Part shown: positions 1-10,646 of the stretch, piece by piece
Position numbering within the stretch: the stretch's first letter is position 1
Layout of the letters: the number at the start of each line of letters is the position of its first letter
Source of the DNA: Tubiluchus corallicola
Taxonomy: Eukaryota; Priapulida; Priapulimorpha; Priapulimorphida; Tubiluchidae
Assembly (NCBI GenBank): GCA_030141605.1
Contig: JAQGDQ010000493.1
Span: 126,001-165,235, forward strand
Direction of reading: 5' to 3'
DNA: 39,235 nucleotides
Made by a program: the position numbers and the translations under genes
Notes under the pieces: model-generated
What the model saw: the letters and a program-made list of their open reading frames with translations, nothing else
Databases searched by the model: none
Told to the model about the DNA's origin: nothing

Positions 1-403
1 GCCATTGTCGGGGTACCTTTTTCATGTGGGCTTACTATGAAAAGAAAGGTATCACAACCAAAAATCGTGTATATGGCAGGTAAGCAATGGCTATTGTTCT
101 TCGCTACAACCAGCAGCTATTAACTCTGAATTTCCAGGTCAGTAGTGTATGGATATGTTAACTAGAAAATGAAATTTGTGATGAATGTGAACAAGCAAGG
201 AACAAAGTCGTAACAAGTCAGCCTTCAAACTGATTGAGAAAGTGCCTCAAGTACTTGCTAATCTGTTCCCAGATTCAACAGCCGATACGGAGATGCTATG
301 TTGCGCAATCCAGGCCAAAAAGGGCAAGCACAATGGCAAAGAATTATGGGTAATTGGATTCACCTATTTGTTCGGCAATTTGCACAGTGTTAGTACAATT
401 TGA
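1..403 (+). other. Unassigned left edge with a 70-codon open frame (191-403)
   Basis: A frame without stops runs from 191 to the TGA at 401-403. Its residues look protein-like (for example KLIEKVPQVLANLFPDS), but there is no start codon in good context and no family I recognise. A splice-donor-like CAG|GTAAGC lies at 77-85 and an acceptor-like TTTCCAG at 131-137, but no frame stays open after that acceptor, so I cannot join them. Open frames of about 70 codons are expected by chance dozens of times in AT-rich DNA of this length. It could be an exon edge, a transposon fossil or noise. Confidence 0.15.
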
Positions 404-2029
404 ACTGAGACAAACTCGAAACATGGGCAAAGTTAGAAACCAATAATCGCCTTTATATGAAGCTAATCACTTTCTAAAGGAGAGTTGCGTGCAAACATCG
501 CACGCATGTGAACGCAATTATGAATAGCAGTGGTTCATCGTGAACTCCTCTCTGTGTGAAAAGGCTAACCTCAAGATTAACAAGCGCAAAGTTTGTCAGT
601 TACTATAGCTACTATGCCGCCGTGCTGTATCTAATTGTGTTTTAATTATCGGACAGAAAATACTTCTGAGAGAAAAAAATTACTGCTGAAAATATAAAGC
701 AATAGATTTGAAAGAAGAGACAATTCACTTAGTATAATGTGTCTGTTTTACTGCTATCACTTAAACTTAGAAGAATATAACAGAGAAATTTACAAAAAAT
801 TGTTTATGAAATATAAAGTTAACTTACACTACCGGTTTATAGAAATTTTTAGATGCGGTAGTAGCCGCTATTGACTCGAAAATTATGACGTAACTGGTGG
901 ACTTTGTGACTTTTCGTAAGCGCATCGTGCACGCGCTGTTTGAACTAATTCAAACTTCTGCAATGTTTATGTAAAAATCTCACAAAATTAGCTATCTATT
1001 TTTTTGTAAAAAGTTTATTATGCCTTAGACGGAAGTTAATGCACTGCTTTTCTCCAGCCGGCGAATAACGTTGTTGGTGGAAGAATGGCCATTCAAATTG
1101 AAACTTTTGGAAAAGGTAAAGGCAAAAACGGCACTTGCAGCGGGGAACGCCAAGTATGAGTCCACGCAGTGTTTCAGTGTGTTTGTGACGTCACAGGCGG
1201 TCTACGAATTGTACCATACCCGGCTCTGATCGTAACTAAGGCTGTCTTTAGAAAAAGAAACTCTTTTATACATACGCTGTGAAATGTTTTTTGTAATTTT
1301 CCGTTTGTATATTTATTGGTTACGTGACTCAGTTAATACGCTATACCACCTGTTATTTTCACTAAAACAACGCCTGTGCCAACAACATGGATAGGTGATT
1401 TTCAGCAGAATATACTTTATAATAACATACTTGCACAATTTTATGGCCTAACTGAAAGTGAGGAATGTGATAATCTAGTTAAGCAATGCTAAAGATGCAT
1501 AGTGCCTGGATGAATTACATCAAAGTTCAGAAAATCGATAAGCTGAACAAACTGAGCAGCCAGGGTGTGGGCTTAACAACCAAAGTTAAGCAACATGAGA
1601 TTTCTTCATAAATAAATAGAAGGATGACCACGTAGTGCATCTGCCAAACAATCTCATTGGGTAGCTAAGACGCTACCTTTAACATGGCAGTTAGTGTCTC
1701 GAGTTAGAAGAAGTTCAGTTCGCGTCACAACCATCTGCTTGATTTACAATCTCAAACATGATTAAGTTATTTGTACCTACCCTTGTAATGAGTTTTCCTC
1801 TCCTATTGAAGCAGAGATATCGTCCTGTGACATTACTATAAATACGTATGCTGCCTCCGAAATTATGCGACTGCAAGACAATATTTTCTGGAAAATAAAG
1901 ATAATACTTTCATTACTACATCTTTCATTGGCAATTCTTAAATCATTAGAGGGCTAGTAGTTCAGTTTACTTCTAGTTAGCAAATCGGAAAGTCCATTCT
2001 GATATCAGCTGTTCAGTTATTTATTCTTT
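404..2029. other. Non-coding stretch, no gene recognised
   Basis: I see no long open frame, repeat array or RNA gene here. The only feature I would mark is a full palindromic TGACGTCA (CRE-type) word at 1186-1193. The stretch around 1050-1230 is somewhat less AT-rich than its surroundings. No exon or element could be assigned. Confidence 0.5.
1186..1193. promoter_or_regulatory. CRE-type palindrome TGACGTCA
   Basis: Perfect TGACGTCA, the consensus bound by CREB/ATF bZIP dimers. It is one of three in the window (also 3372-3379 and 20754-20761). No gene is attached to this one, so its function is not shown. Confidence 0.25.
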
Positions 2030-2790
2030 AAATGGGTGCAATTCTAGACAACCATTTAAATTTTAAAGTTAATGTTCATTCATTCTAAGTGTAAAAAGAC
2101 AGCAAGCAACTTACATCGAATTAAAGCTTGCACTAATTTACATTAAGAAAGTATTTAACTAATGATCCTATGCAATGTATCATGTCTTCGCTTGTTTATC
2201 AAATGCTTGATTATGCAAATTCATTATTGGTTGGACTCCTAGAGTGCACCTTGAAGCGAGTGCAAAGGGTGCAAAACTCAAAGTTGCAACTGGTGTTTCA
2301 AAATATGATAGTGAAACAAATGCTTTGCATAGTCTTCATTGGCCTATTTGCCTACCAATCAGATGCCCCTATTAATGTACTTTTAAAATATTATTTATAA
2401 CCCACAAAACATTGCATCGACTTGCTCCAGTTTATTTGGCTAATCATCTACAATTTCAGGAACACACGACCTAGCAAATCAAATCAATTAAAACTTATTT
2501 TGCCTATTAATAAAAAGAACCTCTTTGCTGATTTAGGATTTTCAAGTATTGTGACAAAGTGTTAGAATAAGCTATAAGCTACCAATTAAAGCTTGCACTT
2601 TAAATTCTTTTAAGAGGAAAATGAAAACTCACCTTTTTAAGCAATATTTGAAAGTATAAGTGGATAATATTTTGTCAACTTTTATGATTTATGGAGAGGT
2701 CTAATTTTAAATATTTTTAAATGCACAGCACCTTTGAAAAAATTTTAAAGTGCGCTTTATAAATAAATATATTATTATAACATTACTATT
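2030..2790 (+). pseudogene. Decayed 3' end of an L2-like non-LTR retrotransposon (ORF2 C-terminus, 3' UTR, tail)
   Basis: The RT C-terminal region can be followed through several frames: LDNHLNFKV near 2047, then LDYANSLLVG near 2207 with LKRVQRVQNS, then LHSLHWPICLPIR, then HRLAPVYLANHL, and finally FKRKMKTHLFKQYLKV ending at the TAA at 2657-2659. This order (LDYCNSLL, LxRLQRVQN, LHWLPIxxRI, LAPxYL, FKxxLKTHLF) is the usual C-terminus of L2-type elements. At least two frameshifts and several stops break it. The 3' UTR ends with a small hairpin (GCACcTTT at 2728-2735 against AAAGTGC at 2747-2753), then TTTATAAATAAATA and an ATT-rich tail, also typical of L2-like 3' ends. The 5' boundary is uncertain. 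It is an old, dead, 5'-truncated insertion. Confidence 0.75.
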
Positions 2791-2836
2791 AAAATAATTA
2801 TTAAGGTTAAGATGTATTCTGAATAAGATATATTGT

Positions 2837-3000
2837 ATTCTGAATTCGTAGTAATTTAAAAAAATTGTGGCAGTGACCTCACAATGACCTTTGGATAGAT
2901 AAGACAGAAGTCCGTATACTGTACTCTGAATTCGTAGTAATTTAAAATAAATAGTGACAGTGACCTCACAATGACCTTTGGACAGAATAAGGTATTTATC
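2837..3000. repeat. Tandem duplication, 85-bp period, two copies, each with a TGACCT-N5-TGACCT motif
   Basis: Copy 1 starts at 2837 and copy 2 at 2922, both beginning with CTGAATTCGTAGTAATTTAAA within the first bases and both ending in CAGTGACCTCACAATGACCTTTGG-like sequence. On the minus strand the motif reads AGGTCA-TTGTG in tandem, that is, two direct AGGTCA half-sites spaced by 5 bp (DR5 arrangement). DR5 is the classic spacing for RAR/RXR nuclear receptors. The duplication is directly visible; receptor binding is inference. Confidence 0.7.
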
Positions 3001-4689
3001 CCATTTATACCTTCGTCAAATGAGACCCTGATCAAAGGCACTGCAAGTCTGTCAAAGCAACATACGCCTCTTACTACACACAGAGGGACACTGAGTCATC
3101 AAGACGAACCTGACCAATGTGTTATTCCTACACAACTTCGACTTCGTTTCATAATGTGCAAGGATAACATGTAAGGATACGGCAGTGGCTTGCAGATTTA
3201 GGTCTAATCAATAAACATTTAGCAATAAGTAATAAACCTAGAAACTAGTGGGCTTATAAACAATCAAACAAACAAACGCCCAGACTCGCAACTTTGTAAA
3301 CCCTAAGCAAACGACGAATTTGCATCTAATTTATGGTACCATGATGCGTTTTGTTTGGTACATAAATCCTGTGACGTCACGCCCAGATTCTGATTCCTGC
3401 GAGAATTTACAGGCATTCCTCGTCAAAGTGGTGACCAAAAATTGGCACCATTAGTTTAGAGCTTGGATCACCCACTGCATGAAACGAAAGATGCACTTGT
3501 GCAAGGTATCACTAGATCGGTTACTGTACTAAATGCGCGACCTGTCTGTACATACAGGAAAACTTTATTGCCGGCGTCGGATTAATAACGTTATTATTAT
3601 TTCTGAGCTATTCATACCAGGACTTGATGCCACTTTACATACAAACTGACAGGCCGACAGAGGGCATAGGTAAACAAGCAGATATAGATTAGAATCATTG
3701 GAAGCGATATGCATACAAGTCCAGGCTGTACATTATTAGTATTTGTCAACCGTTCTGATATAGCATCAGAGGGACCTATGAACCTATCTAACACATAATA
3801 GCCGCTAGGGGGACTTCGATCGCTTGCGGTTCTTGCACATGCTTCGGAGTTGTCCGACACAAGCAATGCCCAGGTAACAATATTAATGTCTTCATGCCTA
3901 CGTTGCCTCAAGTGCATATCTTCTGCGGATACAGTATTCTTTCGCTAGTCGAAACTGGTTTTTATTCTTCAACTGCGCAGCAAGACTGTCTTCCTGAATT
4001 TAGAGATAAGACGTTTAAAAAGCTGCTGTCTGTCGATTTTGTTTACCCGCACTGGCGTTACTGATCAAGTGTTCCCACTTTCGAAACGCATAGGGTACAC
4101 GGATTTGGCTATTATGTGTATAATGATCCCTCGCGATGGATTATAAGAGAAATCGTAAGCACGGATTCAAAATTGTGCCATAACAGTTCGCATTGTGCCG
4201 ATAATAGCTACATTATACTTATATCAAACTTGACCAGAATGAATGCCGTTAAAGCAAAAGGTGCCGCCCAATTTTACGAGAAAAAATGTAAACTTGACAT
4301 TTTATGAACGTTTGAATGTCGTTTACTTGGACATTATAATTTTATGTCTTTTCGATACAAAACTGGCAACAATCTTAAAAGAAAAAAAGCAAGCAGGCAC
4401 GATTTCTTCTGTTGCCTCAGCATTATGTCTTTGAAAGGTAAAACCAGAATATGTTCTAAATTCACCGTGTCGAGTGTCTGACATCGATTCAAAACACAAT
4501 TCCCACTATTTCAGACCTTCATCACCATTTTAAGCCAGCCTTTACAAATCCAAACTAGACAATTAACGGCTCATAAAAATCGGAATGTGACTGCCTTTTA
4601 CAGCCTCTACTACAGCCGATTCGTATATAAAATATACAGTAGTATACAGTCGTATTTTTTTTTATAGATTTTAACTTTGCTAAAGTCTG
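3001..4689. other. Non-coding stretch, no gene recognised
   Basis: Only short chance-length open frames on both strands. It contains a second TGACGTCA palindrome at 3372-3379. A GGTACCATGAT...GTGACGTCACGC arrangement at about 3336-3382 loosely resembles the inside of the MITE near 16850-16930, too weakly to annotate as a copy. Confidence 0.45.
3372..3379. promoter_or_regulatory. CRE-type palindrome TGACGTCA
   Basis: Second perfect TGACGTCA in the window, inside GTGACGTCAC. No gene start is visible next to it. Confidence 0.2.
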
Positions 4690-4857
4690 GACTGGTGGAA
4701 TGTTGGCGCCAAGCTGTGCTGCAACATAGGCCAAATCACCTAGCAGTATTTGACTTGCATACCAGATTGCACGGAACGTATAAAATGCAGGGCACATGAT
4801 CGAACCCTGAGGGGTTCCGCACAGGTGCCAATGCTTCCAACAAGCAGGCAAAAGCAA
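4690..4857 (-). pseudogene. Possible short reverse-transcriptase scrap (minus strand)
   Basis: On the minus strand the frame reads CGTPQGSIMCPAFYTF, which resembles RT motif 4 of non-LTR elements (GVPQGSxLGPLLF). The frame continues without a stop for about 60 codons downstream, but no YADD motif or other RT block can be recognised. The same bases also contain GGTTCGATC, close to a pol III B-box, so a tRNA-like origin is an alternative. The match is short and I give it low weight. Confidence 0.25.
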
Positions 4858-5893
4858 CTATCCAAAGCATACACATTAAAGCGAACAATTTTAGAAGTTC
4901 ATCTTCCAGAATAGCAAAATACGGCGTAAGTCAGCAGGACCAACTTTTCTGACTTAAATTGTAAGCATCATACTAAACAAATGTAATTAGTATATTTAAA
5001 CTATTATATTTTATAATACATGAACATACAAAATTAGGAAAGCCCCATCAGATGTCTTTCTTAAACATTAACTTATAATGTATTAGAATTGTATATGTAT
5101 TAAGAAAAGTAATGCACTGCCATTTTTTCTGTTCACTTTCCATAGATTGTTTCAGACTTTTTTCACTGCAAAGCAGCAGTTTATCAACTAAGTGATCTTA
5201 CCACGTATTTTCAAGAATGTTCAGCTACTAAACTAAAATAGTACATACACCACATGATTTGCACTTCTAAACTACTAAGATACAGAAAACTACAACCGAT
5301 ATATTATATTGTTGCAAAAATGTATTTAGGACAGCATAGGGATTCATACATTCTGATTATGTCGGCATATTGAACAACCTAACTATAAAAAGCAATATTT
5401 TGCAATTAGATGTTGTAATTAAATCTAGTAAAAATGATACATTGCCTCTATAAATGCCATGCTGTGTTTCAGAAATAACGTTCCCATTCAGTTATAATTT
5501 GAACGAACTTATACAAAACTGCAGAACAACAGGACTGTAAGGTTCTATATAAATCAAATCTACGGCATAAATTTACAAAACTTAATTTTGTAAGAACTAA
5601 AAGTGTGTAAATAAAAGTTAAGTCACTTTCCTCAAGCCTTACAAGGTCAGCCATGAATTCAAATCCTACAGGGCACAGAAAATCTTTAACGTATTAGAGT
5701 TTCAGTGCAGGCCTACAAATTGACATGTTCGAATACTACAACTACAACTCGAAAAATAACTAATTAATAATACGCCTACAGTAGTGAAAAAGCCAAAAAA
5801 ACTTGTGATAATTCCTTTGCGGGGAACACGGACATTGTACAACATGGGCAAATTATCATTCTTAACGAAATTTATTATGATTTCCAGTTTTAG
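4858..5893. other. Non-coding stretch, no gene recognised
   Basis: AT-rich sequence with only chance-length frames. The last ~100 bases may be the degraded upstream continuation of the retrotransposon fragment that starts at 5894. Confidence 0.45.
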
Positions 5894-6306
5894 CCATATT
5901 TAGAAAATGTTAAAAACGAGAAAGATAGGATTGCTCCGACCAAACTCCGAACAAGTGTTCATAACCTTGCAATAAAGACTGGAAGATATGAAAGACCACT
6001 TACACCGAGAGGAAATCGTTTGTGTGACATATATAACATACCGGAGGATGAATACCATTTTTTGTTTTACTGTGAAAAAAACAGTGGAATTTTTTGTAAA
6101 TATTGTAAACCAATGGTTTCCTGAGTTTTAAGGGATAATAATGCATTAAAATCTAATAGGCAATCATAGCATATAACAGTTTTATGTACTTTGGCAAAAT
6201 TTATTCGCACATGTATGTGATATAATATGATATAATTGTGTATTTGTGTTTGCAACTTTGATTATCCCTATTGGCCATTTATCATAATAAATATCTATAC
6301 AATTCT
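5894..6306 (+). pseudogene. ORF2 C-terminal fragment and 3' UTR of a CR1-group-like non-LTR retrotransposon
   Basis: The frame 5894-6124 encodes about 76 residues including TKLRTSVHNLAIKTGRYERP, PRGNRLCDIY and EDEYHFLFYCEKN. The pattern KLRxSxHxLxIxTGRYxRPxxPRxxRxCxxC...EDExHFLFxCxxY is the Cys/His-containing C-terminal segment found after the RT in many metazoan non-LTR elements. After a TGA, another frame gives TVLCTLAKFIRTCM and a stop at 6218-6220, matching the usual terminal AKFI segment. The short UTR has CCCTATTGG and an AATAAA near 6285, as in CR1-like tails. RT core and endonuclease are absent. It is a short, dead insertion. Confidence 0.75.
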
Positions 6307-7466
6307 ATCGGTAAGTTTAAAAAATCGCAACGGAATGTGTTTCGCAACGGAACGTTAGTGGAGTCCCACTATTTACTTTAAACTTCTTCTTCCTCTTGCT
6401 TGCCAGTACAATGAACTGCGTGACACTAAAAATGGCGTCTGAACCGAAAAAGACAAAGGTGACAAAACTAAATTACGCCACAACAATGAAGGCAATGCGA
6501 AAACTATTGAAATTTGTGATAAAGTCGGCACTCGCGGGCCGCTCAAATAAGTTACGTCCTTGTAACGAATTTGTAAAGCTATTGGCACTAAAGAACATTT
6601 GATGATTCTCTAATAGATGCATTAATTGCATACCAGCTTTGAGCGGCGCTGGCAAAGACAGCAACCTTGTTGCAAGAGTAAGTTGTGACACTTGGAGGCC
6701 GTTAATATATTCAGAATTTCACACAGTCTGCTTAATCATATGTGTTATGAAATATAAGATGTTGATCTTATTGTATGCAAGTAATGCTGATAGGAGCGCA
6801 AGGTGTTAAATTCCCCACGTTTCACAAATTCTTTCATTGAATTAAGTTCCCATTCTTTTGCAGACGACTAAATAAAAACTTACTGATTTTGAGTGCACTC
6901 AGAGGCGCAATTATAATAGAAAGATCGTATCAGGAGATACTGAAAGAGAGGAGATTGGAGATTCTGAACTCTGCTGAGAAGAGAGAGGCGGTATGCGCAA
7001 CTTCCTTAACCAGGACCAATGTTTCTACGCGTTTTGAAACTTAATTAACACAAGACTATAACAATTATTTACGATACTTTCTGAGAGACTACTATTATGT
7101 ATAGTAACATGCGATTTGAACTTTAGATTTCACGAAATTAATGGTATAATTTCTGAACCTTTTCTCCAAGGTCTTTTGACGATCATGCTAAATTCAACTA
7201 GCCCTACGAGTGTATAGGGTTAGGATCTAAACTCTAAAGGCATCCAAGCCATATGTAGTAAATAACACACAAATTGTTATGGCCATGCAAAAATATTCGG
7301 GTCGGCATTTATACTTCCAGGAACCAACACTAGAAGACGCTGATTGAATGGCAATGGTCGACCACCCGATGTTTTTGAGTGCTTTTAACAAAACAATTCT
7401 GAAAGAACCTCGTGCCGACAAAGGTAGCCATGACAGTTAAGTATAGTTTAAAGCAGTATTGTTATA
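6307..7466. other. Non-coding stretch, no gene recognised
   Basis: No frame here stands out from chance on either strand, and no repeat boundary is visible. The overlapping short frames at 6370-6690 lie on both strands and do not resemble a known family. Confidence 0.45.
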
Positions 7467-7780
7467 ATAATTGACTGCCTGTTTTCAGAAGAACAGTTTT
7501 AGAAGTATAAATTTCTCGTTATTAAATAGTAGTAAAATAACCATTAATTTCTTTATAGATAAGCTGAATTGTTTTATATATGTATTCAGCTAAGTCTTAC
7601 AATGTATGTATTTATATTATAATATAATATGTATTTAAGCCTACAGAGGTCTTAAAAATTTTAGTGCTCTTTATTATTGTAAGAGATGTTTGTGGTGTGT
7701 ATGTTCTTTCATAGGCGACTTCACATCTTCTCAGTAACAAATGCACTAACATTGGTAATGACCATCACGACTACATATCG
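7467..7780. repeat. Dispersed repeat, copy A (~314 bp)
   Basis: This segment matches 9647-9966 in the same orientation at roughly 80% by eye. Shared blocks include AGCTGAATTGTTTTATA, GTATTCAGCTAAGTCTTA, GTGTGTATGTTCTTTCA and CAAATGCACTAAC. Both copies end at ACATATCG/ATATATCG immediately before a microsatellite. There is no coding frame. It could be a non-autonomous transposon end or one member of a local duplication. Confidence 0.75.
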
Positions 7781-7911
7781 TCATCATCTTCATCATCATT
7801 ACAACATCTCATGATCATCATCGTCATCTTTGTCGTCGTCGTCCTCCTCCTCCTCATCATCATCATCGTCGTCAGCACCACTATCACCGGCGTCATCATT
7901 GTCATCATCAT
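7780..7911. repeat. Imperfect CAT/CGT/CCT trinucleotide microsatellite
   Basis: Interrupted runs of TCA, TCG and TCC triplets, directly abutting the end of dispersed repeat copy A. Confidence 0.85.
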
Positions 7912-8877
7912 TAACATAACTCACCAAAATTGCAATCCTACTTCATTATTTACGAGGGGGATCACATACTTGTTACATGAAAATCATTAAGGCGACTTCT
8001 CTAGTGAGTACTTACCATACTTGCTGTTTCCAGCATGTCTGATGTTTATTTTTTTATGTTTCATCTCTAGGTAACCTTTCGCTCGTTCGTTATAGAGCTT
8101 GTAGATTCGTGTTAATCCTTCACTGTTTGTCTCATTCTTCACTACCGCTTCAAAATTGCTGTACTGTAAGGGGTTGCACTCCGCCTGCAAGAGAAAAGTT
8201 GAGTTAAAAGACGCTGTCGCATGCAGTACTTGAGTCTATTGTCAATAGGTGGCTGCACAGGTGCTGGCTGGACAGTGCAGCAACCAGAAACACGGTAAGA
8301 TTATCTTTCCCACGTCTCTGGCGACAACGGTAGAGCAAAGAAAAAAATCTTCTCGTCCACGCATGCGCGCGTAATTAACCATTTAACTAATCGCTATGTG
8401 AAACTCTGACTCCTCCAGCATTATAGCACTTATGTATTTATCAGTACAGTATCTTGAAACAAAAAAAATCGATAATTTGACACACTGATTTACAAATAAA
8501 ATTATAGAATATATTTACACGAAAATTATGCACTGCACGCCCTTGTCGCCCTATCGTGAATACTGTTTAAAGCTGTTTTTAAAATAGCCAAAACTGAATT
8601 CCTTTTTTCATGCTTACATACTATATTTATTGTAAGATTGTAGGTACACAGGGACTATAAATAGCATCAAAATTGGGAATTTTTTGATAAATCACGTTGT
8701 GCCCTTTTACTTGTACCTAAAACGAAATTTGGCCTTTACATCATATAACCAAGTAAGACTGTAAATAATTCTTATCAGTGTATTTATAATAAGTACAGCA
8801 CGTAAGTATGAAGGTAATTCAGTCTTGGATATTTTGAAAGGAAGGTTTTCAATCTGACTTTAAACAGACGAAATATA
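7912..8877. other. Non-coding stretch, no gene recognised
   Basis: No supported gene. ACGCATGCGCGC at about 8361-8372 resembles an NRF1 half-palindrome but has no promoter context. Confidence 0.4.
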
Positions 8878-8960
8878 TTCAATTCAATTCAAATTTTTAT
8901 TCCGGTAACTAAGACCATATAAAATACAAATACAATACTAACATGAAATAAAATACAACG
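8878..8960 (-). mobile_element. Probable 3' terminus of a non-LTR retrotransposon with GAATT-type tail (minus strand)
   Basis: Read on the minus strand this gives ...GGTCTTAGTTACCGGAATAAAAATTTGAATTGAATTGAAT, with an AATAAA-like signal followed by a pentanucleotide GAATT tail. Short microsatellite-like tails after AATAAA are usual for CR1-group elements. Upstream sequence (to about 9130) is too degraded to show ORF2. Confidence 0.4.
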
Positions 8961-9150
8961 AAATAAAAAATACAAGACTAAAATGTAAATACAGGGTTAG
9001 TAAATTAAGAGCTAAATAAATTTTAGGAGCTAATTATATAATATTTCATTCCATTTCACAAAAAAGCAAGAGACAAGTCTATGAGAGTTAACAATAGAAG
9101 TTATAATGCCATTGCCATGATCTCTGTAATAACCTGCTGCAAATGAATGC

Positions 9151-9230
9151 ATGTACATTCGTACATATACATATTTATATGTAACTGTACATACATACGT
9201 ACATATATATATTTATATAGATACGTAGAT
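9151..9230. repeat. TACA/TATA low-complexity repeat
   Basis: Irregular runs of GTACATA, TACATACG and TATATATTTATATA. No longer unit is visible. Confidence 0.6.
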
Positions 9231-9646
9231 AGTATAATCATGCAAGATAACTTACATGTGTAACAACCTATGTAGCACTTATGCAGCCTAACTTACACGA
9301 AGTTAAGCAACACAATGCAAATATTTGTTGGCCACACACTTGATGACAGTCATTGTCTTTGACACAAACAAGCACTAACCACGTTAAATAGGACTAAAAC
9401 TCGTACAGGCTAAACAGTTGGTATTAGCTTACAACAAACACAGGACCATAATTAGTGTGATATATGTCAAACGCATTATGGCTTGTGCTTTTATGTAAGC
9501 ATTCGCTTTAAAATAAATCTTGCTTTATTATACCTACTTTTTTGCTTATTTACAGGATATTTTGCAACTGCAACACAGTAAACAAAAATCTATCTCGAAA
9601 ACGCATTAAAAACATATTATTTTCTGCGTATATATAGGAAACTCAC
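9231..9646. other. Non-coding stretch, no gene recognised
   Basis: AT-rich sequence between the TACATA repeat and dispersed repeat copy B. I see no frame or structure worth naming. Confidence 0.45.
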
Positions 9647-9966
9647 TAATAACTGACTGTCTGTTTTAGAAGTTCAGTCTCAGAAGTACAAATTTCTCTT
9701 TATTAAAAAGTTTTCTAATTAGTTTTCATTAATTTCTTTATAGGTAGGCTGAATTGTTTTATACATGTATTCAGCTAAGTCTTAAAATCTCTGTGTTTAT
9801 ATTATTTAAGCCAATATACTACGTATTTAGGCCTACAGTGGTCTTAAAAATGTTAGTACTCTTCAGTATTGTCACAGAACTTTTGTAGTGTGTATGTTCT
9901 TTCACTTTACAACTTCTCAGTCACAAATGCACTAACTTTGGTGATAACCATCACGATTATATATCG
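9647..9966. repeat. Dispersed repeat, copy B (~320 bp)
   Basis: Same-orientation homologue of 7467-7780. It carries TTTAGGCCTACAG at 9827-9837 where copy A has TTAAGCCTACAG. It too ends at a microsatellite, here an (AT)n block followed by CATCATGATCATCATCAT, the triplet motif that follows copy A. Confidence 0.75.
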
Positions 9967-9970
9967 TTTT

Positions 9971-10017
9971 ATACATATATATATATATATATATATGTTT
10001 TATATATATATGTGTGT
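9971..10017. repeat. (AT)n microsatellite
   Basis: Two AT runs separated by GTTTTAT, ending in TGTGTGTG. Confidence 0.85.
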
Positions 10018-10042
10018 GCAATCAACATCATGATCATCATCA

Positions 10043-10130
10043 TACTTACTTACTTACCTACCTACCTGCCTGCCTACCTACCTACCTAGCTACCTACTCA
10101 CCTACTTACTTATGTACTTACTTACTTACT
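10043..10130. repeat. (ACTT)n/(ACCT)n tetranucleotide microsatellite
   Basis: ACTT units grade into ACCT, then GCCT and back to ACTT, with few interruptions. Confidence 0.85.
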
Positions 10131-10528
10131 AAAATGTTACTTTCTTATTCACTATAGGTGTAAATCGGGGTTTTTTATGCTCAAGGAAGGTGTGTAGAAA
10201 AGTGTTGAAGTGCAACAGCTGGTGATTGTGCACATTGCCACATTCTTCAAAGTTATGGCCCATAACACATAATGGCTGAAATAAGTCAACAAGTGTTTGT
10301 GTGAAATTATACGGCGCTGTGTGATAGGATCGTTTGGCTTGTTATATCAATCATTGCGAGGAATAAAAATTCTACAAAGTTACATAAAGGAACAGTGTTC
10401 ATAATAATTGAATTCTCATTTCTGATAGCAAAATCTTAAAGATTCTATAAAAATAGGATACCCGGGCATAAAGAGAATACCCTAGACAAATGTAATCCTT
10501 GCTGTTCTACTAGAATTACCTTCACTTA
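10131..10528. other. Non-coding stretch, no gene recognised
   Basis: No open frame or repeat that I can support. Confidence 0.45.
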
Positions 10529-10646
10529 CAGTGCGCGTTCAGACTAGGGAGTTTTCTCTCGCAAGTTTTGCAGACAAGCGTTAATCATTTCGAGAACTCT
10601 CAGAGAGAACTTGCGAGAGAAAATTCTTTAGGCTGAACGCGCCGTG
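10529..10646. mobile_element. Foldback element with terminal inverted repeats (118 bp)
   Basis: The left end CAGTGCGCGTTCAGACTAGG pairs with the right end (reverse complement CACGGCGCGTTCAGCCT), and the inner stem TTTTCTCTCGCAAGTT pairs with AACTTGCGAGAGAAAA. Each arm is about 45 bases with small bulges around a short loop. A CAGTG-like start is compatible with a hAT-type MITE, but the 8 bases on either side do not match, so no target-site duplication is shown. Confidence 0.6.

Noticed and set aside
201-215. AAAGTCGTAACAAG, identical to a conserved word near the 3' end of small-subunit rRNA
   Set aside because: Only about 14 bases match and the flanks do not follow rRNA; no hybridising helix or spacer is present.
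10043-10130. CRISPR-like short repeats
   Set aside because: This is an uninterrupted tetranucleotide microsatellite without spacers, in a eukaryotic context.
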